Positions 54,080 through 63,489 of a stretch of 64,000 nucleotides of DNA are shown here, one piece after another (position 1 is the stretch's first letter; the number at the start of each line of letters is the position of its first letter). Below the pieces are notes generated by a model, which worked only from the letters and a program-made list of their open reading frames with translations, had not been told where the DNA came from and did not search any database. Source of the DNA: Salinimonas profundi (GTDB lineage: Bacteria > Pseudomonadota > Gammaproteobacteria > Enterobacterales > Alteromonadaceae); contig NZ_JABBXD010000005.1 in NCBI RefSeq assembly GCF_014750655.1, forward strand, positions 186,001 to 250,000. Direction: 5' to 3'. The translations under genes were made by a program, and so were the position numbers.

Positions 54080-55150
54080 ATGACAACTAAACGTCGCCGC
54101 AGTAAATGGTGGGATCTGCGCACCTGGCACTGGATCAGCTCGGCAATTTGTCTGGCGGGTCTCTTGCTGTTTGCCGTGACAGGTATCACTTTGAATCACG
54201 CTTCGAGTATCGAATCCCAGCCTGTTGTCACCAGCGTGGAGAAAACGCTTCCCGATGCGCTGATCAAGACAGTAAAACGGGCGCGAAACGGTGACACCCT
54301 ACCCCGCGGCTTTAGCCGCTGGATGACGGACAACACCAACGTCGACCCCGGCCTGTTTCGCTTACAATGGAGTGACTATGAGCTCTATGGCAGCCGCGCC
54401 GGACCAGGTGAAAACAGCTGGTTTAGTGTCGATCTGGAAAGCGGCACTGTCTCCTACGAAAGTACTGCGCGGGGAATGGTCGCGTTTTTCAACGATTTAC
54501 ATAAAGGCCGGAACACCGGCTTCTGGTGGAAAATGTTCATAGATGCTTTCAGTATCGCAACATTACTTTTCAGCCTGACCGGACTGTGGTTATTAAAGCG
54601 CTATGCCAGAGGGCGCGCTTCAACCTGGCCTCTGGTTATAGCTGGTGTTGGAATTCCCGCCCTGCTTCTGATTATGAGCACCGCTGCACATGCCGCATCC
54701 GGTAAATTATCAGTTACCACGCCCCGCCAGCAGGTAGCGGAATACCATAATCCCTACCTTGCCATATGGCTGGCGGACGCCAGGCATACAAAGGTGATGA
54801 ATATCAAAGTGATGTATGACGTAGCCATGGACAATGATAAAGGCGAAAAGTGGCTCAAAGATCTGCGTTTGTGGTGGCGACGCAGTGGGCGGTCAACCGC
54901 GCTTCCCGTTGATGGTGTGACTGGCGCAACCCGACCTTCCGGCACAATGTCCATCAGCCTGTCTGGCCACATGCAGGATCTCGCATCCCTTGAAGCAGGC
55001 GAATATTTCATCTTTGTTGAGGCCGCCAGAGAACTGGGTGGCCGGGAACTGGTAAAGCTTCCACTGACGCTACCGCTCACCGCGCCGCTGACGGTAACAC
55101 GTAGCGGTAATCACGAGCTGGGCAATATAACCCTTACTATGGAGCCATAA
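54080..55150 (+). CDS. PepSY-associated membrane protein fused to a DUF2271 domain
   Basis: 356 residues. Residues 1-200 are a PepSY-TM-type membrane protein: DLRTWHWISSAICLAGLLLFAVTGITLNH (cut), a periplasmic PepSY-like part, and DLHKGRNTGFWWKMFIDAF then a second helix LWLLKRY. After a further helix, residues about 210-356 form a DUF2271 domain (PYLAIWLADAR, LRLWWRRSG, TGATRPSGT). PepSY-TM and DUF2271 are often separate neighbours in iron-regulated clusters; here they are fused. Likely involved in periplasmic iron/flavin or reductase handling during iron uptake, by association. DUF4198 follows and the Fur box lies upstream. Confidence 0.75.
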   Translation: MTTKRRRSKWWDLRTWHWISSAICLAGLLLFAVTGITLNHASSIESQPVVTSVEKTLPDALIKTVKRARNGDTLPRGFSRWMTDNTNVDPGLFRLQWSDYELYGSRAGPGENSWFSVDLESGTVSYESTARGMVAFFNDLHKGRNTGFWWKMFIDAFSIATLLFSLTGLWLLKRYARGRASTWPLVIAGVGIPALLLIMSTAAHAASGKLSVTTPRQQVAEYHNPYLAIWLADARHTKVMNIKVMYDVAMDNDKGEKWLKDLRLWWRRSGRSTALPVDGVTGATRPSGTMSISLSGHMQDLASLEAGEYFIFVEAARELGGRELVKLPLTLPLTAPLTVTRSGNHELGNITLTMEP

Positions 55151-55153
55151 ACA

Positions 55154-55987
55154 TTGAGATTAACACACGCTGCTTTCACATTTACTTTCGTAACTGCTAT
55201 AACACTGTTAAGTGCGCAGGCCTTTGCGCATCGTGTCTGGGTAAAGCCCAATACTACCGTGGTTTCCGGTGACCAGGCATGGATAACCTTTGATGCGGCC
55301 GTTGCCAACGGTATTTTCGACCCTGACCATTTTGCTTATCCGTTAGAGCGATTAAACGCTCAGGGGCCGGATGGCCAGTCCGTATCACTTCAAAACCGCG
55401 CTACATTAAAGTATCGCAGTGTTTTTGATCTACACTTACAGCAGGAAGGCACCTATCGGGTTTACAGTACCAGCCATTCATTAATGGCATTTTGGCAGGA
55501 TAAAGACGGAAACCGACAAATGTGGCCTGGCCGCGGCGAAACCGGCACCAAAGAAGCACTCTTAAACTCAGTTCCTATGGATGCCAGGGATCTGAATATC
55601 GTGGATATGTCCCGTCGCGTAGAAACCTATGTCACATTAGGCGCGCCTGGTGATATTGCAAAAAGCGACGACAACAAAGGGTTGTGGCTGAATTTCGAGG
55701 GCCATCCCAACGACTTATACACTCAAGAGCCCAACCAGCTCAGTTTCTATTTTAATAACGAACGCGCTGAGGGCGTCAGTGTCACACTGGTTCGCGAAGG
55801 ACAACGATATCGCGATACCAATGATTCGCAGACGTTTCAAAGTGATGCCAACGGGAACGTTGAGATAACGTTTAAGCATCCTGGCATGTATTGGCTGGAA
55901 GCACAGTACAGTGATTCAAAGGCCAATGCACCGGTCAATGAGCGACGCGGTAGTTACGTCGTTGTTCTGGAAGTACTGCCCCTTTAA
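55154..55987 (+). CDS. DUF4198 periplasmic protein
   Basis: 277 residues from TTG 55154, with GGAG inside the last codons of the PepSY gene, so translation is coupled. Signal peptide ends near AFAHRV. The DUF4198 pattern is HRVWVKPNTTVVSGDQAWITFDAAVANG, EGTYRVYSTSHSLMAFWQ and the closing ITFKHPGMYWLEAQY. Family members sit beside iron or nickel uptake systems and TonB receptors and may bind metals or metallophores. Likely part of the Fur-regulated pair. Confidence 0.8.
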   Translation: MRLTHAAFTFTFVTAITLLSAQAFAHRVWVKPNTTVVSGDQAWITFDAAVANGIFDPDHFAYPLERLNAQGPDGQSVSLQNRATLKYRSVFDLHLQQEGTYRVYSTSHSLMAFWQDKDGNRQMWPGRGETGTKEALLNSVPMDARDLNIVDMSRRVETYVTLGAPGDIAKSDDNKGLWLNFEGHPNDLYTQEPNQLSFYFNNERAEGVSVTLVREGQRYRDTNDSQTFQSDANGNVEITFKHPGMYWLEAQYSDSKANAPVNERRGSYVVVLEVLPL

Positions 55988-56254
55988 AGAATTTTTAGCA
56001 CCCGTAGCCACTTTCCCCCGCCTGGTTTTGGGTGCGCCCTTTCAGACCGACAACGGGCTGGGAAAATTATACAATCAGGCTGACGGTTTCACCCGCCTTG
56101 ACGCCAACAACGCAATTACCTGTCTTTCCATTCAAATAAAAACACATATATTACATGCAGTTACAAAAACACAAACTGCCATTTCTCATGGAGCAATTCT
56201 TGCACTGCAACTCTCATATTTGTTTAATCGCGACGTAGAGAGTCAGGAGGCGTC

Positions 56255-58441
56255 ATGTCGGCATCAGCGTCGATTTTTCAACAGGGAGAGAATTGCTGGG
56301 TAAGTAGTAAAGCAAGCTACGCGGCTCCGCTAATTGATTGCGCTAATTACTATAAAGCGCTGCATTCCTCTATTGTAAAAGCAAAACACTCAATCTTTAT
56401 TGTAGGCTGGGACATAGACAGCCGAATCCGTCTTATTCGTGGTGACGACGAGGCGAACAGTGAAGCCCCGTCCGTTATCAGTGAACTGCTCGCCTGGAAA
56501 GCTGAGCAAAATCCTGACCTGAAAGTCTATCTGTTGCGCTGGGACTCATCCCTGGCGTTCTTTGCACAGCGTGAAATGTGGGCGAAAGAAGTCTGGGATG
56601 AAAATACACCTGATAATGTGGAAACGGTGCTTGATGATACGATTCCCATGGGGGGCAGTCAGCACCAGAAGATCGTCATTATCGATGATGAAGTTGTGTT
56701 TTCAGGCGGTATGGATGTGTCTACCAATCGCTGGGATACCCGTGATCACCCCGTTGAATCTCAAGAGCGTGATGGCCCTGACGGTGAATACGGACCACTA
56801 CATGATGTTCAGGCCGTTTATTCCGGCCCTTTAGTGAAAGAATTTGCTGAGCTGGTGCGCTGGCGCTGGTTACGGGTTGCAGAATCAAACCCTATTAATT
56901 TTCGTGACGACGCCCGTATCAATCTTGATGACGGCCTGCCTGATGCCTGGCCGGATGATTATGAGCCCTGGTTTGAAAATGTAGATTGCGCGCTGGCGCG
57001 GACGATTCCATTTATGGATGAAGTAGAGCCGGTACAGGAAGTACGGAATATGTTGCTTGATTTAATCAATCAGGCTGAACGCGTTATCTATATTGAGAAT
57101 CAATTTACCAGCCGTCAGGAAATTGCCGAGGCGCTCAATAAACGTCTTAAAACCTGTCCGGAACTAAATGTCATCGTCGTAAGTTCTTATGAACCCAAAG
57201 GGCGCTTTGAATGTGAAGCGTTCTGGGCAAGTCGCATAGAATTTAAAAAGATATTATTTAAAGATATCGACCCGGACAGAGTAATTATGACCTATTCCTC
57301 CATTACGGATGAGCAAGGTCGTTCTGCCTACAAGCGTATTCACTCCAAAGTCATGACGATTGACGATAAGTATCTTGTCATTGGCTCTTCAAATCTCAGT
57401 AACCGCTCAATGACACTGGATACGGAAATCGATACCGTGTATTACGGCAATGACGAGCATAATGCCGGACAAATTGCGCGAGTTCGCGATGATTTGTTGG
57501 CAGAGCATAGCGGTCGGAATGTTGAGTCAACCGCCGTATTGATGAAAAAAGAGAATCCGGCACGAGCGCTAATGACAGGCCAGTTGGCTCACGGCTATGT
57601 GCTCACGCAGGTTAATGACGAAATCTTTACCGACCCATCCTCAGATAACTTGTTTCGCTCTTTATCAGACCCTGAAGAGCCACTCATTGCAATGCCAACT
57701 ATGGACGGTTCTTCTATGCCTGTACGTAACCCCCGTCGCCGGACCATTATGATTGGTCTTGGTATACTCGTTATCGCTGTGTTGGGTGGCCTGATGTATT
57801 GGGCAAGTCAGGCAATACCGTGGCTGAATGCAGATAGTATCAACGCATTTTTAGAAGAAAGTCGAGGAACCTACTTCGCATTGCCTACCGTGCTGCTTGT
57901 ATATCTGGTCGGTGGTATTTTATTTTTCCCTGTCACGGTGTTATCGATTGCGGTAGCTGCCGTTTTCGGCCCGATCTGGGGGCCTATATACGGAATTCTG
58001 GGGGCGCTGCTCAGTTCGGGCGTTATGTTCGGCGTTGGCAAACTACTGGGCAATGCAGGTCTTAAAAAGATAGGCGGGCCGAAAGTTGACGCTGTTGATC
58101 AAAAGCTTAAGAGTAGCGGTGTGGTTGGCGTGGCTGCTATCAGAATGCTACCGATAGCACCGTTTAGCCTGGTTAATCTGGTTGCAGGTATTTCATCCAT
58201 TGGATTGTTCCAATTTTTAATGGGAACGTTTTTGGGAATGTTTCCTCCAATGATTGCTAAGGGCTTGGTGGGTGACTCCATTACGCAGATATTCCGTAAT
58301 CCGTCACCTGAGACTATCTCTTACCTTGCTGGCGGAATAATATTATGGGGACTGATGATTTGGGGCTCTCAGAAATTTGCACGCTGGTATCAGGAACGTA
58401 AACAAAAAGACAAGGCTAAAGCGGAAGAATGTGTCGCATAA
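56255..58441 (+). CDS. phospholipase D-like protein with C-terminal VTT (DedA-like) membrane domain
   Basis: 728 residues. Two HKD motifs: HQKIVIID (H137, K139, D144) and HSKVMTID (H363, K365, D370), as in cardiolipin synthase/PLD enzymes. After about 510, a membrane domain with VTT/SNARE-associated character follows (FPVTVLSIAVAAVFGPIWG, MLPIAPFSLVNLVAGIS, FLMGTFLGMFPPMIAKGLVG). PLD enzymes exchange or hydrolyse phosphodiesters; the combination with VTT suggests phospholipid work at the membrane. The next gene overlaps by 13 bases. In E. coli a PLD enzyme (ClsB) is next to an EEP protein (YbhP); the same pairing here supports a shared pathway. Confidence 0.85.
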   Translation: MSASASIFQQGENCWVSSKASYAAPLIDCANYYKALHSSIVKAKHSIFIVGWDIDSRIRLIRGDDEANSEAPSVISELLAWKAEQNPDLKVYLLRWDSSLAFFAQREMWAKEVWDENTPDNVETVLDDTIPMGGSQHQKIVIIDDEVVFSGGMDVSTNRWDTRDHPVESQERDGPDGEYGPLHDVQAVYSGPLVKEFAELVRWRWLRVAESNPINFRDDARINLDDGLPDAWPDDYEPWFENVDCALARTIPFMDEVEPVQEVRNMLLDLINQAERVIYIENQFTSRQEIAEALNKRLKTCPELNVIVVSSYEPKGRFECEAFWASRIEFKKILFKDIDPDRVIMTYSSITDEQGRSAYKRIHSKVMTIDDKYLVIGSSNLSNRSMTLDTEIDTVYYGNDEHNAGQIARVRDDLLAEHSGRNVESTAVLMKKENPARALMTGQLAHGYVLTQVNDEIFTDPSSDNLFRSLSDPEEPLIAMPTMDGSSMPVRNPRRRTIMIGLGILVIAVLGGLMYWASQAIPWLNADSINAFLEESRGTYFALPTVLLVYLVGGILFFPVTVLSIAVAAVFGPIWGPIYGILGALLSSGVMFGVGKLLGNAGLKKIGGPKVDAVDQKLKSSGVVGVAAIRMLPIAPFSLVNLVAGISSIGLFQFLMGTFLGMFPPMIAKGLVGDSITQIFRNPSPETISYLAGGIILWGLMIWGSQKFARWYQERKQKDKAKAEECVA

Positions 58442-59181
58442 TCAGTTATAACATTCACAGTGGTGTTGGCAGAGACAAAAAACACGACTATCGCCGAATA
58501 GGTAATTTTCTTGCAGAGCGCGATGCTGACATCGTGCTGCTGCAAGAAATGGATACCCGTCCGGCATCACGTAATGTTTCTCAGGATATCCGCGACATTT
58601 GTGCGTCCAATATTTACCAGTTGGTTGCATCTCCAGCACTGACTGAAGAGCACGGTTGGTATGGCAATGCGGTGTTAACCCGTTACCCGGTCATCAGCAA
58701 CGAAACGCTGGATGTGAGTCAATCGGGCTTTCAGCCGCGCAACATCCAAACTGTGGTGCTGCAGACACCCGAGGGGCCCCTGACCGTTGTAAATACACAC
58801 AAGGGACTGAAGAAAAAAGAGCGCCGTTCCCAATTTGCTCTGTTGCATGAATATATCGCGTCGCGATTAGCGGTTAACCCTACCCCTCTGGTACTTGGGG
58901 GCGATTTCAATGAGTGGCAGTTTTTTACCACAGCCTTTAAACAGCTAAATCAAACGCTGAACCAGCATACCGTTGGGGCAACCTTTCCCAGTCAGTTTCC
59001 GCTGTTTTCGCTGGACCGGTTGTGGACTACCGACGACATTAGGGTGAAGCGAATTCGCAAACTAAAAAATGCCCGTACGCGCATTCTATCTGACCACCTG
59101 CCAATACAATTAGATATCATCTTGCCGGAAGCGATAAGTCAGCCTGTTTCACCGGAAGAAAAAATTGTCGCATTCGGTTAA
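58429..59181 (+). CDS. endonuclease/exonuclease/phosphatase family protein (YbhP-like)
   Basis: 250 residues. All EEP motifs: SYNIHSGVGRDKKHD, LLQEMD, NTHKGL, GGDFNEW and the closing SDHLPI. These bind Mg and hydrolyse phosphodiesters in nucleic acids or lipids. It starts inside the PLD gene (overlap 13 bases), so the pair is translationally coupled. E. coli YbhP sits next to clsB and is of this family; a role in phospholipid metabolism is inferred. Confidence 0.85.
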   Translation: MCRIISYNIHSGVGRDKKHDYRRIGNFLAERDADIVLLQEMDTRPASRNVSQDIRDICASNIYQLVASPALTEEHGWYGNAVLTRYPVISNETLDVSQSGFQPRNIQTVVLQTPEGPLTVVNTHKGLKKKERRSQFALLHEYIASRLAVNPTPLVLGGDFNEWQFFTTAFKQLNQTLNQHTVGATFPSQFPLFSLDRLWTTDDIRVKRIRKLKNARTRILSDHLPIQLDIILPEAISQPVSPEEKIVAFG

Positions 59182-59476
59182 TCACTTCACATAACCATCC
59201 TTCTGTCGAAAAATTTTCGTGTTGGTCAGTCAATAAATGGCGTCAAAATTACGACGGTAATATTATAAATATCTGATATTTATAGCGCTCATAAACTGTC
59301 AAAAAATCGCCTTTCAAGATAGTGAAAATTTTTTCACTAATCTCCTTTAAATACTACAGATCTTGTCTATAACTTTATAGAACCTGTCACCGGCTCCGGT
59401 CGGTCAGTACAGCAATGATGCTTATTTTTCGCAAATTCGGAACGCATTAACGGGCCAAGGCCCAACAGGTAGCAAC
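59182..59476. other. intergenic region upstream of the chemotaxis operon
   Basis: About 295 bases, A/T-rich, with the palindrome at 59266-59286 (listed separately) and an ACCGG-CT-CCGGT repeat near 59387-59398. No gene. Promoter not identified with confidence. Confidence 0.4.
59266..59286. promoter_or_regulatory. 21-bp perfect palindrome upstream of the MCP gene
   Basis: TATAAATATC and GATATTTATA are perfect 10-base arms around one T. It lies about 190 bases before the MCP start and 85 after the EEP gene. It may be an operator or an A/T hairpin. Confidence 0.4.
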
Positions 59477-60658
59477 ATGACGAGCGGCAACATCGTAGAT
59501 ATTCATACTGAACAAAACTCCTCCACTTCATCGCTAAACTGGCTGCTTCCCTGTGCAGGTGTTTTCGCAGGTGCAATGCTGGTTTATTTTGGCCTGGCTT
59601 ATATTGCAGTGATATTTACGGCAGTACTGTGTACGCTGGCGCCAGTGAGATTTTTCGCGCCGAAACAAAAAAGCGCACAGACCCATCACGCAGAAACGCA
59701 TCAGCCTGCGCCGACAACATGTGATGTCGCCCCTCTTCAGCGTGAACTGACCACTATTATCTCTACCTGCGAAACTAATCTGAGCGATGTTCTGAGCACT
59801 CAATCCAGCGCCGTAGACACTTTAAGTGCATCGTTTACGACATTGCGTACCATGGTGGGTGAGCAAAACAACTGTATTACCAACCTCATTCATGCAGAGG
59901 CTGATTCAGACGAAATGTACGCTTCGCGTATGCAGCAGTTTGCCGATAGCACTGAGCAATCATTGAATCAGTTCCTGGTTTCTACCGAAGTGATCTCCAA
60001 CGGCACCGGCGTCATCCTTGATAAGGTCAATGTAGTGCACGAAACCATGCCTACGGTCATGAAAGCGCTGGGCGACATTGATGATATTTCGGCACAGACC
60101 AATCTGCTGGCATTGAACGCTGCAATCGAAGCCGCCCGTGCAGGCGAGGCTGGCCGCGGGTTTGCTGTAGTCGCCGACGAAGTTCGCGCGCTGTCAAATC
60201 GCTCTACACAATTTAGCGATGTTATTAAAAAGCAAATTGAAAGTATGAGTGAGCTGATTAACGAGCTGACAAAACATGTGCGTGAACTGGCCTCTCAGGA
60301 CACCAGCTATATTCTTGAGGCCAAGCAGGATATTCAGGCTGAACTGGATCGCATTATTGCCAAGGCGAAAAATGATACACAGACAACACAGAGACTTGAA
60401 ACCATTGGCCAACAGCTGGATAAAGCATTAAGCGACTCTATTCGGGCATTACAATTTGGCGATATCAACGGCCAGAATATTGATTACACGAAAGAGATTC
60501 TGCATACCGTGACGCAAGCCTTACATGCAGGCGATACTCCGGAATCCATTGCCCGGCAGCTCAAAGATTATCATGACCGCGTCTCTGAGCGAGGCCGGCC
60601 CGACCATAATCCGGTGTCATCCACCAGCGTGGATGCCGGAGATATCGAGTTTTTCTGA
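59477..60658 (+). CDS. methyl-accepting chemotaxis-like receptor without periplasmic domain
   Basis: 393 residues. Two closely spaced membrane helices near 17-54 ([19 protein letters not shown], cut) leave no room for a ligand domain outside. A cytoplasmic signalling part follows, with the hairpin tip [44 protein letters not shown] (cut). It must sense internally or through partners and controls CheA through CheW. It is the first gene of the chemotaxis operon; the next gene starts 46 bases on. Confidence 0.85.
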   Translation: MTSGNIVDIHTEQNSSTSSLNWLLPCAGVFAGAMLVYFGLAYIAVIFTAVLCTLAPVRFFAPKQKSAQTHHAETHQPAPTTCDVAPLQRELTTIISTCETNLSDVLSTQSSAVDTLSASFTTLRTMVGEQNNCITNLIHAEADSDEMYASRMQQFADSTEQSLNQFLVSTEVISNGTGVILDKVNVVHETMPTVMKALGDIDDISAQTNLLALNAAIEAARAGEAGRGFAVVADEVRALSNRSTQFSDVIKKQIESMSELINELTKHVRELASQDTSYILEAKQDIQAELDRIIAKAKNDTQTTQRLETIGQQLDKALSDSIRALQFGDINGQNIDYTKEILHTVTQALHAGDTPESIARQLKDYHDRVSERGRPDHNPVSSTSVDAGDIEFF

Positions 60659-60704
60659 CAATCCCCAAATTCAATTATCGTTAATTCATTAATGAGATCC
60701 CCTT

Positions 60705-61070
60705 ATGAGCAAAAAAATACTTGCTGTAGATGACTCTGCCTCAATTCGGCAGGTTGTTGAGATGACACTGAAGTCTGCCGGTTATGACGTGACAACTGCG
60801 CAGGATGGTCAGGACGCACTGGACCAGTGTAAGTTCAATCGCTTCGATTTTGTTCTTACTGATCAGAACATGCCCAGAATGGATGGCCTGACGCTCATTC
60901 GTGAGCTTCGCAAAATGAGCGCGTATGCGCGCACCCCCATCGTAGTGCTGACAACCGAGGCAGGTGAAAGCATGAAGACACAAGGCAAGGCGGCGGGTGC
61001 TACGGGGTGGATGGTGAAACCTTTTGACCCTGACAAGCTGCTTACCGTGACCAGTAAAGTTTTAAGCTAG
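60705..61070 (+). CDS. CheY-like single-domain response regulator
   Basis: 121 residues, a stand-alone receiver. Acidic pocket VDD (8-10), phospho-acceptor D53 in LTDQNMPRMDG, Thr in LTTEAGES, Lys in MVKPFDP. No output domain, so it acts by protein contact, as CheY or a phosphate sink. It is followed 13 bases later by the CheA gene. AGATCC... ribosome site GAGAT is poor. Confidence 0.9.
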   Translation: MSKKILAVDDSASIRQVVEMTLKSAGYDVTTAQDGQDALDQCKFNRFDFVLTDQNMPRMDGLTLIRELRKMSAYARTPIVVLTTEAGESMKTQGKAAGATGWMVKPFDPDKLLTVTSKVLS

Positions 61071-61083
61071 GATATAGCCGCTT

Positions 61084-62997
61084 ATGTCTATTGATATTGA
61101 GCAGTTCCACAGTGTGTTCTTTGAGGAAAGTCAGGAACACCTGGATAACATGGAACAACTGTTGATGGCGCTGGATGTTGATGTTCCCGATGCTGAGCAG
61201 CTCAACAGCATCTTTCGCGCTGCGCATTCGATCAAGGGCGGAAGCGGTATTTTCGGCTTTGACGCACTTGGCGACGTGACACATGTTATGGAAAACCTGC
61301 TCGACAAAGCCCGAAACGGCGTGTTTAGCATGACCGTTGAAACCGTCGACTTGCTGCTTGAAATAATAGACGTATTAAAACAGATCCTTGAGGCCTACCG
61401 GGACCAGTCTGCCCTCCCAGAGCAACGAATAAATGACGCAAAAGCCAGGCTGGAAGCAGCGCTTGCGATACAACAGGATCCAGCCTCCCCCGCTTCGGAA
61501 ACAACAGCATCGTCCAGTGATGACTTCGGCTTTTTCGAACACGACGAGACGGTGGCGAAAAGCGACGATGACGATGCCTTTGGTTTCTTTGAGTCTGACG
61601 TAACCGACAAGCACCCGCCGGTTGACGTATCAAACAATGAAAACGACGGCTTTGGCTTTTTTGAGACCGCTGAAAACACAGACACACCGGTACAGTCAGT
61701 GTCTGACGATTTCGGCTTTTTCGATGCCGGCCAAAAAGCGTCCGCAGCGTCATCAAAAGCACCACAGGCGAAAGCAACCGTTAGCCCGATTAAGCGTGAT
61801 ACAGCACAAAAAGAATCGTCGTCAATTCGCGTTGATACGGCCAAGATTGATGCCATGGTTAATCAGGTCGGTGAGCTTGTTATTACTCAGTCGATGCTAT
61901 CGCTTATTGGTGAGCAAATTGAGGGCGCGCTGGGCGAAAAACTGCAGACTGCGATATCGGAATTACAGCGCAATACGCGGGAGATTCAGGAGTCGGCAAT
62001 GTCCATGCGTATGCTCCCTATCAATATGACATTCAACCGGTTTCCCCGTGTTGTCAGAGACTTATCCTCAAAGCTAAACAAGCAGGTCACACTCAAAATC
62101 GAAGGCGGCGCGACAGAAATTGATAAGTGCATGATTGAGAAGCTGGTTGACCCTCTTACTCATTTGGTCAGAAACAGTATTGACCATGGCATTGAGATGC
62201 CGGAAGTGCGTGAGCAATCCGGTAAAGCTATCGGCGGAACTGTGGTACTTCGGGCCGAGCAAAAAGGCGGCAGTATCGTCATCAGTATTATTGATGATGG
62301 CGCAGGCTTAAGCCGCCAGCGCATTCTTGCAAAAGCGGCAGAAAACGGCCTGAGTGTAAGTGAAGATATGCCGGATTCAGACGTCTGGCAGCTCATTTTT
62401 GAGCCTGGTTTCTCTACTGCTGCTGAAGTCACGGATGTCTCCGGCCGTGGTGTGGGAATGGATGTTGTTCGCCGCAATATTGAAGCGCTGGGCGGACGAA
62501 TTGACATTGAGTCCATAGCTGGTAACGGATCCGCTTTTCATATTCACCTCCCGCTTACCCTGGCTATTGTAGATGGCATAAGCGTCTCAATTGGTGAGCA
62601 GATTTTTGTGGTGCCACTGGCCAATATTATTGAATCCATTCAGCCGACCGAGGCGCAACTGAAGCGACTGGGAAATGACACCCTGCTTTATATTCGGGAC
62701 CAATACTGGCCGCTCATTGCTATTCACGAACTCATGGATGTCGATGATGCGATTACCGATCCGACCCAGGGCATTGTTGTGTTGCTGGAAAGTGGCAAGC
62801 AGCAGTTCGGCATTCAGGTGGATAGCCTGTTAGGTCAGCAGCAGGTCGTAATCAAAAGTCTTGAGCAACATTATCGAAAAGTACCGGGCATATCCGGTGC
62901 CACTATCATGGGGGACGGAAAAGTGGCCATGATTCTGGATGCAGACGCCATCGCAAATCAATGTCGTCCCGACTATCAGGAGGAAATGCAGGCATGA
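61084..62997 (+). CDS. cheA: chemotaxis histidine kinase CheA
   Basis: 637 residues. HPt domain 1-105 with H48 (AAHSIKGGSGIFGF). A long linker 130-245 contains four FGFF repeats (see separate entry) in place of a clear P2 domain. Dimerisation starts at about 245 (SSIRVDTAKIDAMVNQVGEL), the ATPase domain has LVRNSIDHGIE, DDGAGL and GRGVGMDVVRRNIEALGG, and a CheW-like domain closes the protein (LTLAIVDGISVSIGEQIFV to the end). It is the kinase of a chemosensory array; AGGA near 61070 serves as ribosome site. The CheW gene overlaps its stop by ATGA. Confidence 0.92.
   Translation: MSIDIEQFHSVFFEESQEHLDNMEQLLMALDVDVPDAEQLNSIFRAAHSIKGGSGIFGFDALGDVTHVMENLLDKARNGVFSMTVETVDLLLEIIDVLKQILEAYRDQSALPEQRINDAKARLEAALAIQQDPASPASETTASSSDDFGFFEHDETVAKSDDDDAFGFFESDVTDKHPPVDVSNNENDGFGFFETAENTDTPVQSVSDDFGFFDAGQKASAASSKAPQAKATVSPIKRDTAQKESSSIRVDTAKIDAMVNQVGELVITQSMLSLIGEQIEGALGEKLQTAISELQRNTREIQESAMSMRMLPINMTFNRFPRVVRDLSSKLNKQVTLKIEGGATEIDKCMIEKLVDPLTHLVRNSIDHGIEMPEVREQSGKAIGGTVVLRAEQKGGSIVISIIDDGAGLSRQRILAKAAENGLSVSEDMPDSDVWQLIFEPGFSTAAEVTDVSGRGVGMDVVRRNIEALGGRIDIESIAGNGSAFHIHLPLTLAIVDGISVSIGEQIFVVPLANIIESIQPTEAQLKRLGNDTLLYIRDQYWPLIAIHELMDVDDAITDPTQGIVVLLESGKQQFGIQVDSLLGQQQVVIKSLEQHYRKVPGISGATIMGDGKVAMILDADAIANQCRPDYQEEMQA
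61525..61725 (+). repeat. four short FGFF repeats in the CheA linker
   Basis: Residues 148-152, 166-170, 190-194 and 210-214 of the CheA read FGFFE, FGFFE, FGFFE and FGFFD, each preceded by one or more acidic residues (DD, DDDDA, NDG, DD), with 18 to 24 residues from one to the next. The codons differ between copies, so the motif is kept by selection at protein level, not by recent DNA duplication. Confidence 0.85.
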
Positions 62998-63488
62998 ACG
63001 CCGCAGAACAAACGCACTTGCAAACGCAACAGGAGTTTCTCAGCTTCGTGCTGGGCCAGGAGCAATATGCACTGGAAATCACAGCAGTAAAAGAGATTAG
63101 AGGCTATGAGCCTGTGACGAAAATTGCAAATGCTCCTGACTTTATCAAAGGGGTATTGAATCTTCGTGGCGATATCGTTCCGATCATCGACCTGCGAATT
63201 AAATTCAATATTGGTACACCTGTTTATAACGAGTTCACCATTGTCATCATGCTGAATGTGCTTAATCGCATCGTCGGCATAGTGGTGGACGGTGTGTCGG
63301 ATGTTATCCGGCTCAATGATGACGAAATCAGACCGCCACCTGAGTTCGGCGTAGCATTCGATAGCAGATATCTGCAAGGTTTAGCTTCTGTCGAGGAGGA
63401 GATGGTGATCTTAGTCAACATAGAAAGCCTGATATCCAGTAGTGAACTGGGTCTCTTCGACTCCCATAACCAAGCCGGGGATTTATAA
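62994..63488 (+). CDS. cheW: chemotaxis coupling protein CheW
   Basis: 164 residues from ATG 62994, in the CheA stop overlap ATGA, with AGGAGG upstream at 62979-62984. One CheW domain: EFLSFVLGQEQYALEITAVKEIRGYEPVTKI (cut), NAPDFIKGVLNLRGDIVPIIDLR. It links receptors to CheA. It is followed within two bases by the next receptor gene. Confidence 0.92.
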   Translation: MNAAEQTHLQTQQEFLSFVLGQEQYALEITAVKEIRGYEPVTKIANAPDFIKGVLNLRGDIVPIIDLRIKFNIGTPVYNEFTIVIMLNVLNRIVGIVVDGVSDVIRLNDDEIRPPPEFGVAFDSRYLQGLASVEEEMVILVNIESLISSSELGLFDSHNQAGDL

Positions 63489-63489
63489 C

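Noticed and set aside
61325-61856. Long minus-strand frames inside cheA
   Set aside because: They are antisense shadows of a well-supported gene and read as arginine- or serine-rich nonsense.
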